This document shows, one piece after another, positions 61,311-64,000 of a stretch of 64,000 nt of DNA. The position numbers and the translations under genes were made by a program. The DNA comes from Dermanyssus gallinae (Eukaryota > Arthropoda > Arachnida > Mesostigmata > Dermanyssidae), in NCBI GenBank assembly GCA_003439945.1, contig QVRM01003944.1, positions 12,501 to 76,500 on the forward strand. The letters are read 5' to 3'. The notes below the pieces were generated by a model that saw nothing but the letters and a program-made list of their open reading frames with translations, had not been told where the DNA came from and did no database searches. How positions within the stretch are numbered: position 1 is the stretch's first letter; each line of letters opens with the position of its first letter.

Positions 61311-61869
61311 ATAGATACATAGCTGTTCTATGGACCCGAGTATTTACGTTTATTATTTTCCTTTATTTAAGAGTTATAGTAGTAGTAGTTCTTGCTGCGG
61401 TCAACAATAAGTTTGAATCTTCGCCCGCCAATTGCAAGCGATAAAATGTAACTGTAGTAGGCTTTGTGATAGCCTAGCCAGCCACCTCTTTGGAAACTTT
61501 TGCTGCGCATTTATTACTATTATTAGCCATACAACAGTCTTCATTATTGTTGTGATTAACTCTGATTACTGTTATTAGTATTGGTGGCGGTGCTATCACC
61601 ATTACGCTCGCTGTCCAACAAAAAAGGATGTAACAAAGCGTGAATACGATGACAATGCATCACAATGTCCCGCCTAGTTTAGTTTTTCATAAGAGACAAT
61701 TGTTCAGCCGTGACCAGGGAATCGGCATGCCTGGATGGAGTGGAATTTCCAAGTGGAAGTTTGTCATTTGGGAGGCGCACAGCACGTCACCACGACCAAC
61801 GTCAAGACACCAATACATGCAAAAAAGGCTTTAGTGAGATTATAGCGAGAAAGTGTCTGTATAAACTGT
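61311..61869. other. Gene-free interval
   Basis: Short AGTAGTAGT and ATTATTATT patches. Nothing else recognised. Confidence 0.4.
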
Positions 61870-62142
61870 GCCGCCACATTTGGCGTGGAGCACCGTGTCA
61901 TGTACTGGTGTGTCGCTGGTTCGATCCCTGTTGTTGATTGAAATTTCTTTGAGCGATGCTCATTGAAAATATATGATAACCCACACCGCTGAGAGTCAGC
62001 GGCCATGCTGCTACAAGGACTGTTGGGGAAACCCCAGATATCCTAACATATCCGGCCCTCGGTGCATTGAAGATTTGCCTCAGGTTGAGTTCCAAGACCG
62101 TATGGGATGGAGAACGGGTTTATAATTAAGAACAAACTCCTC
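61870..62142 (+). mobile_element. tRNA-derived SINE, copy 2
   Basis: The B box GGTTCGATCCC lies at 61918-61928, with a degraded A-box-like region near 61881. The body shares, in order, TTTGAGCGATGCTCATTGAA, AGTCAGCGGCCATGCTGC, ACAAGGACTGTT, CCGGCCCTCGGTGC and CCTCAGGTTGAGTTCCAAG with the minus-strand copy at 22799-23090. It ends AATTAAGAACAAACTCCTC without a clear A-tail. Confidence 0.75.
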
Positions 62143-63452
62143 ATGTGTTTAATTCTAGGTGCAGTGCAACTGAGGTAAATGTGTTTAACTCTGCTAGGGT
62201 GCTAAGAAGGGATATATGTACACTCAGAAATGCCTTCATCTGGTCATGATGATCAAGAAGAAGGACAACTACAACGTGACGCATGGTCAGAACAAAAGGT
62301 ACTGCTTTTGGCGTCGGACGGGCTGTAGCTAAAGATGTACAGAAGATAGGTGGTCTTCATGGGTCCACCATCATCGCCACTTGGCCACGCCACAGCTTGG
62401 TGGTGGCGTCGGCGGCGGCGGCCAAAGCGGCCCAGGCCCCATAGGAGTAACAAACAAATCCAGTCAAAGTCGAGACGAAACGCTCACCGTGCGTCCACCG
62501 TTGGAACAAGCAGCACCGTTTTCCTCGTTGTTGTGTTGTTGTTGATGTTGATGTTGATGTAGTTGTAGTTGTTGTAGCTGTAGTTGCTGATGTCCGTGAG
62601 TGGAATCGTTTATTGTCTATCTAAATAGGAGAGCACGTACCGGAGTGCGCACGTGCGCCTGTTTCGCAAGTCAGTGTACACGAAACACGAGCTCGATGGC
62701 ACGGCTCGAGCGGCGCCAGCCAGCCAGACAGCCAGCCAACCAACCCGCTAGAAAGCTATTCAGTCAGCCATTCAACGAAATCGACGACGACGACGGTGAC
62801 AAATCATAGTGTGTTGAAGATGACAGTGCGGCTCACCATAGGTGTAGTAGGCAGGCTAATGAGCCGACGGTCATCTCGCAGACCCGAGCAGACGTCTGAC
62901 AAATAGACATACACTGAAGTACTGACGACAAGACAACAACAACAACAATAGTAGCAATAGCAGCAACAACAAGAGCAACGACAACAACAATAAAAGTCAC
63001 CACCACCTGTAGTCGTGGGCGGCTAAAGCTCGATTCAAAAGAAGTGACGTGTTGCCATGCAAAGTATCGCATTCTGCTCGGGTAGAATTCGATCTTCCTC
63101 TTTCATTGTTGTAAATTGGGTTCAGAACTGCCCAGCTGAATTATGGAGCCCAAATAGTCTAATATGAGCATGCTAAACGTGGCTAAAAGGTAAACACGAA
63201 ATAAAAAACAACAATTTAAAATTCTATTTTCGAGAAATTATGTTAGATAACGTCCGGATGGTGATGATGCTGGGGGTGACGGCACATTATAGGGAAAGCT
63301 GTGGTGCCAGCAATGTTGATGATAAGCGTGAACGCACTAGGCTCAAGCGAAACAAGTACAAACATGTAAACACAAATTTACCTATATTCACACTACAGCA
63401 CACGTGTATGTACATACATACATACCTCGTTCTAATCTCCGGCATATAATGG

Positions 63453-63486
<34 letters not shown>

Positions 63487-63500
63487 GATTCGGTGAGTCA

Positions 63501-63536
<36 letters not shown>

Positions 63537-64000
63537 CGTTCAGCCCTTCGTTACTTGCCTATACAAGAAAACACTGTGTGTGAGCTGAGCGAGTTGGGCG
63601 CGTGCGCGAATTTTGACATATCTTTGTTATGCTGCACAACTGACGCGGCTCGTGTTTGGTCGTGTGCCGACTTTGTTATCGCTGTCAAGTGAGCTGCAGC
63701 AGCAGCAGAAGCAGCAGCAGTACATATCGCCTTTTGTTGACGACCACAACAACAACAACCGCAACAACAACAACCGCAACAATAACAACAACAACAACAA
63801 CAACCGCAACAATAACAACAACAACAATAACAATGTCTACTACCAGTACTAGCACTACTTGGACTCCAGTCGACGAATCCAACTTGATGCCAGCTGCCAG
63901 CCGTGCGCGAAGCAAGCAAGCGAGAAAGAAAGCCACACGCCTGTCATAACTTCACCGCCATTTTGACAGCAATAACACTAACATTTATAGCAACAACAAC
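62143..64000. other. Gene-free interval with microsatellites
   Basis: TTGATGTTG (62531-62560), CAGCCAGCCAG (62716-62742), CAA array (62934-62987), (TA)n at 63457-63483 and 63506-63533, and CAA arrays at 63747-63830. The window ends in AACAACAAC. No gene supported. Confidence 0.45.

Overview
This is a eukaryotic, almost certainly animal, window. There are no bacterial-style operons. Coding signal is sparse and comes as short exon-like islands with GT/AG splice sites. The intergenic or intronic DNA is full of simple repeats: long perfect (TA)n tracts, (TAA)n tracts, and CAA/TTG-rich arrays. The mobile elements (mariner, R1-like and restriction-like-endonuclease non-LTR retrotransposons, a tRNA-derived SINE, a long-TIR MITE) fit an arthropod. 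A mite or other chelicerate is my guess, but nothing in the sequence proves it.

Layout. 1-10 kb: mostly non-coding, with one good first-coding-exon candidate on the minus strand (1820-2005), GC-rich low-complexity DNA, CAA arrays and a 16-bp minisatellite. 10.1-11.5 kb: 3' fragment of an R1-like retrotransposon. 11.5-20.4 kb: microsatellite-rich, with a few weak exon candidates. 20.4-25.5 kb: a decayed non-LTR retrotransposon with a restriction-like endonuclease (REL) bounded on both sides by (TA)n, then a tRNA-derived SINE, then an 893-bp MITE with ~207-bp terminal inverted repeats and a TA target duplication. 25.9 kb: a 48-nt microexon candidate. 27.9-29.1 kb: a tandem duplication carrying two 3' fragments of a second REL retrotransposon subfamily next to (TTA)n. 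31.3-33.4 kb: a 1288-bp dead mariner, a fold-back of short repeats and a second mariner relic. 36.4-36.7 kb: another REL fragment inside (TAA)n. 43.4-43.8 kb: another REL fragment inside (TA)n, followed by a SINE. 47.3-48.9 kb: the best-preserved REL copy, again between TAA-type repeats. 55.7-56.2 kb: an R1-like fragment between two (TA)n tracts. 60.6-61.0 kb: a broken, unrecognised coding-like stretch. 61.2 kb: a very decayed REL remnant, then a third SINE.

The main discovery candidate is a pair of related REL-endonuclease retrotransposon subfamilies that appear restricted to microsatellite targets. One sits in (TAA)n and the other in (TA)n, and copy boundaries coincide with the repeat tracts. 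Members of the TAA group share a motif in the 3' untranslated region. An R1-like element may use (TA)n as well. If this holds genome-wide, the abundant microsatellites would be landing sites for at least two endonuclease types (REL, and the apurinic-like endonuclease of the R1 clade). All element copies seen here are truncated or frameshifted, so none is likely to be active.
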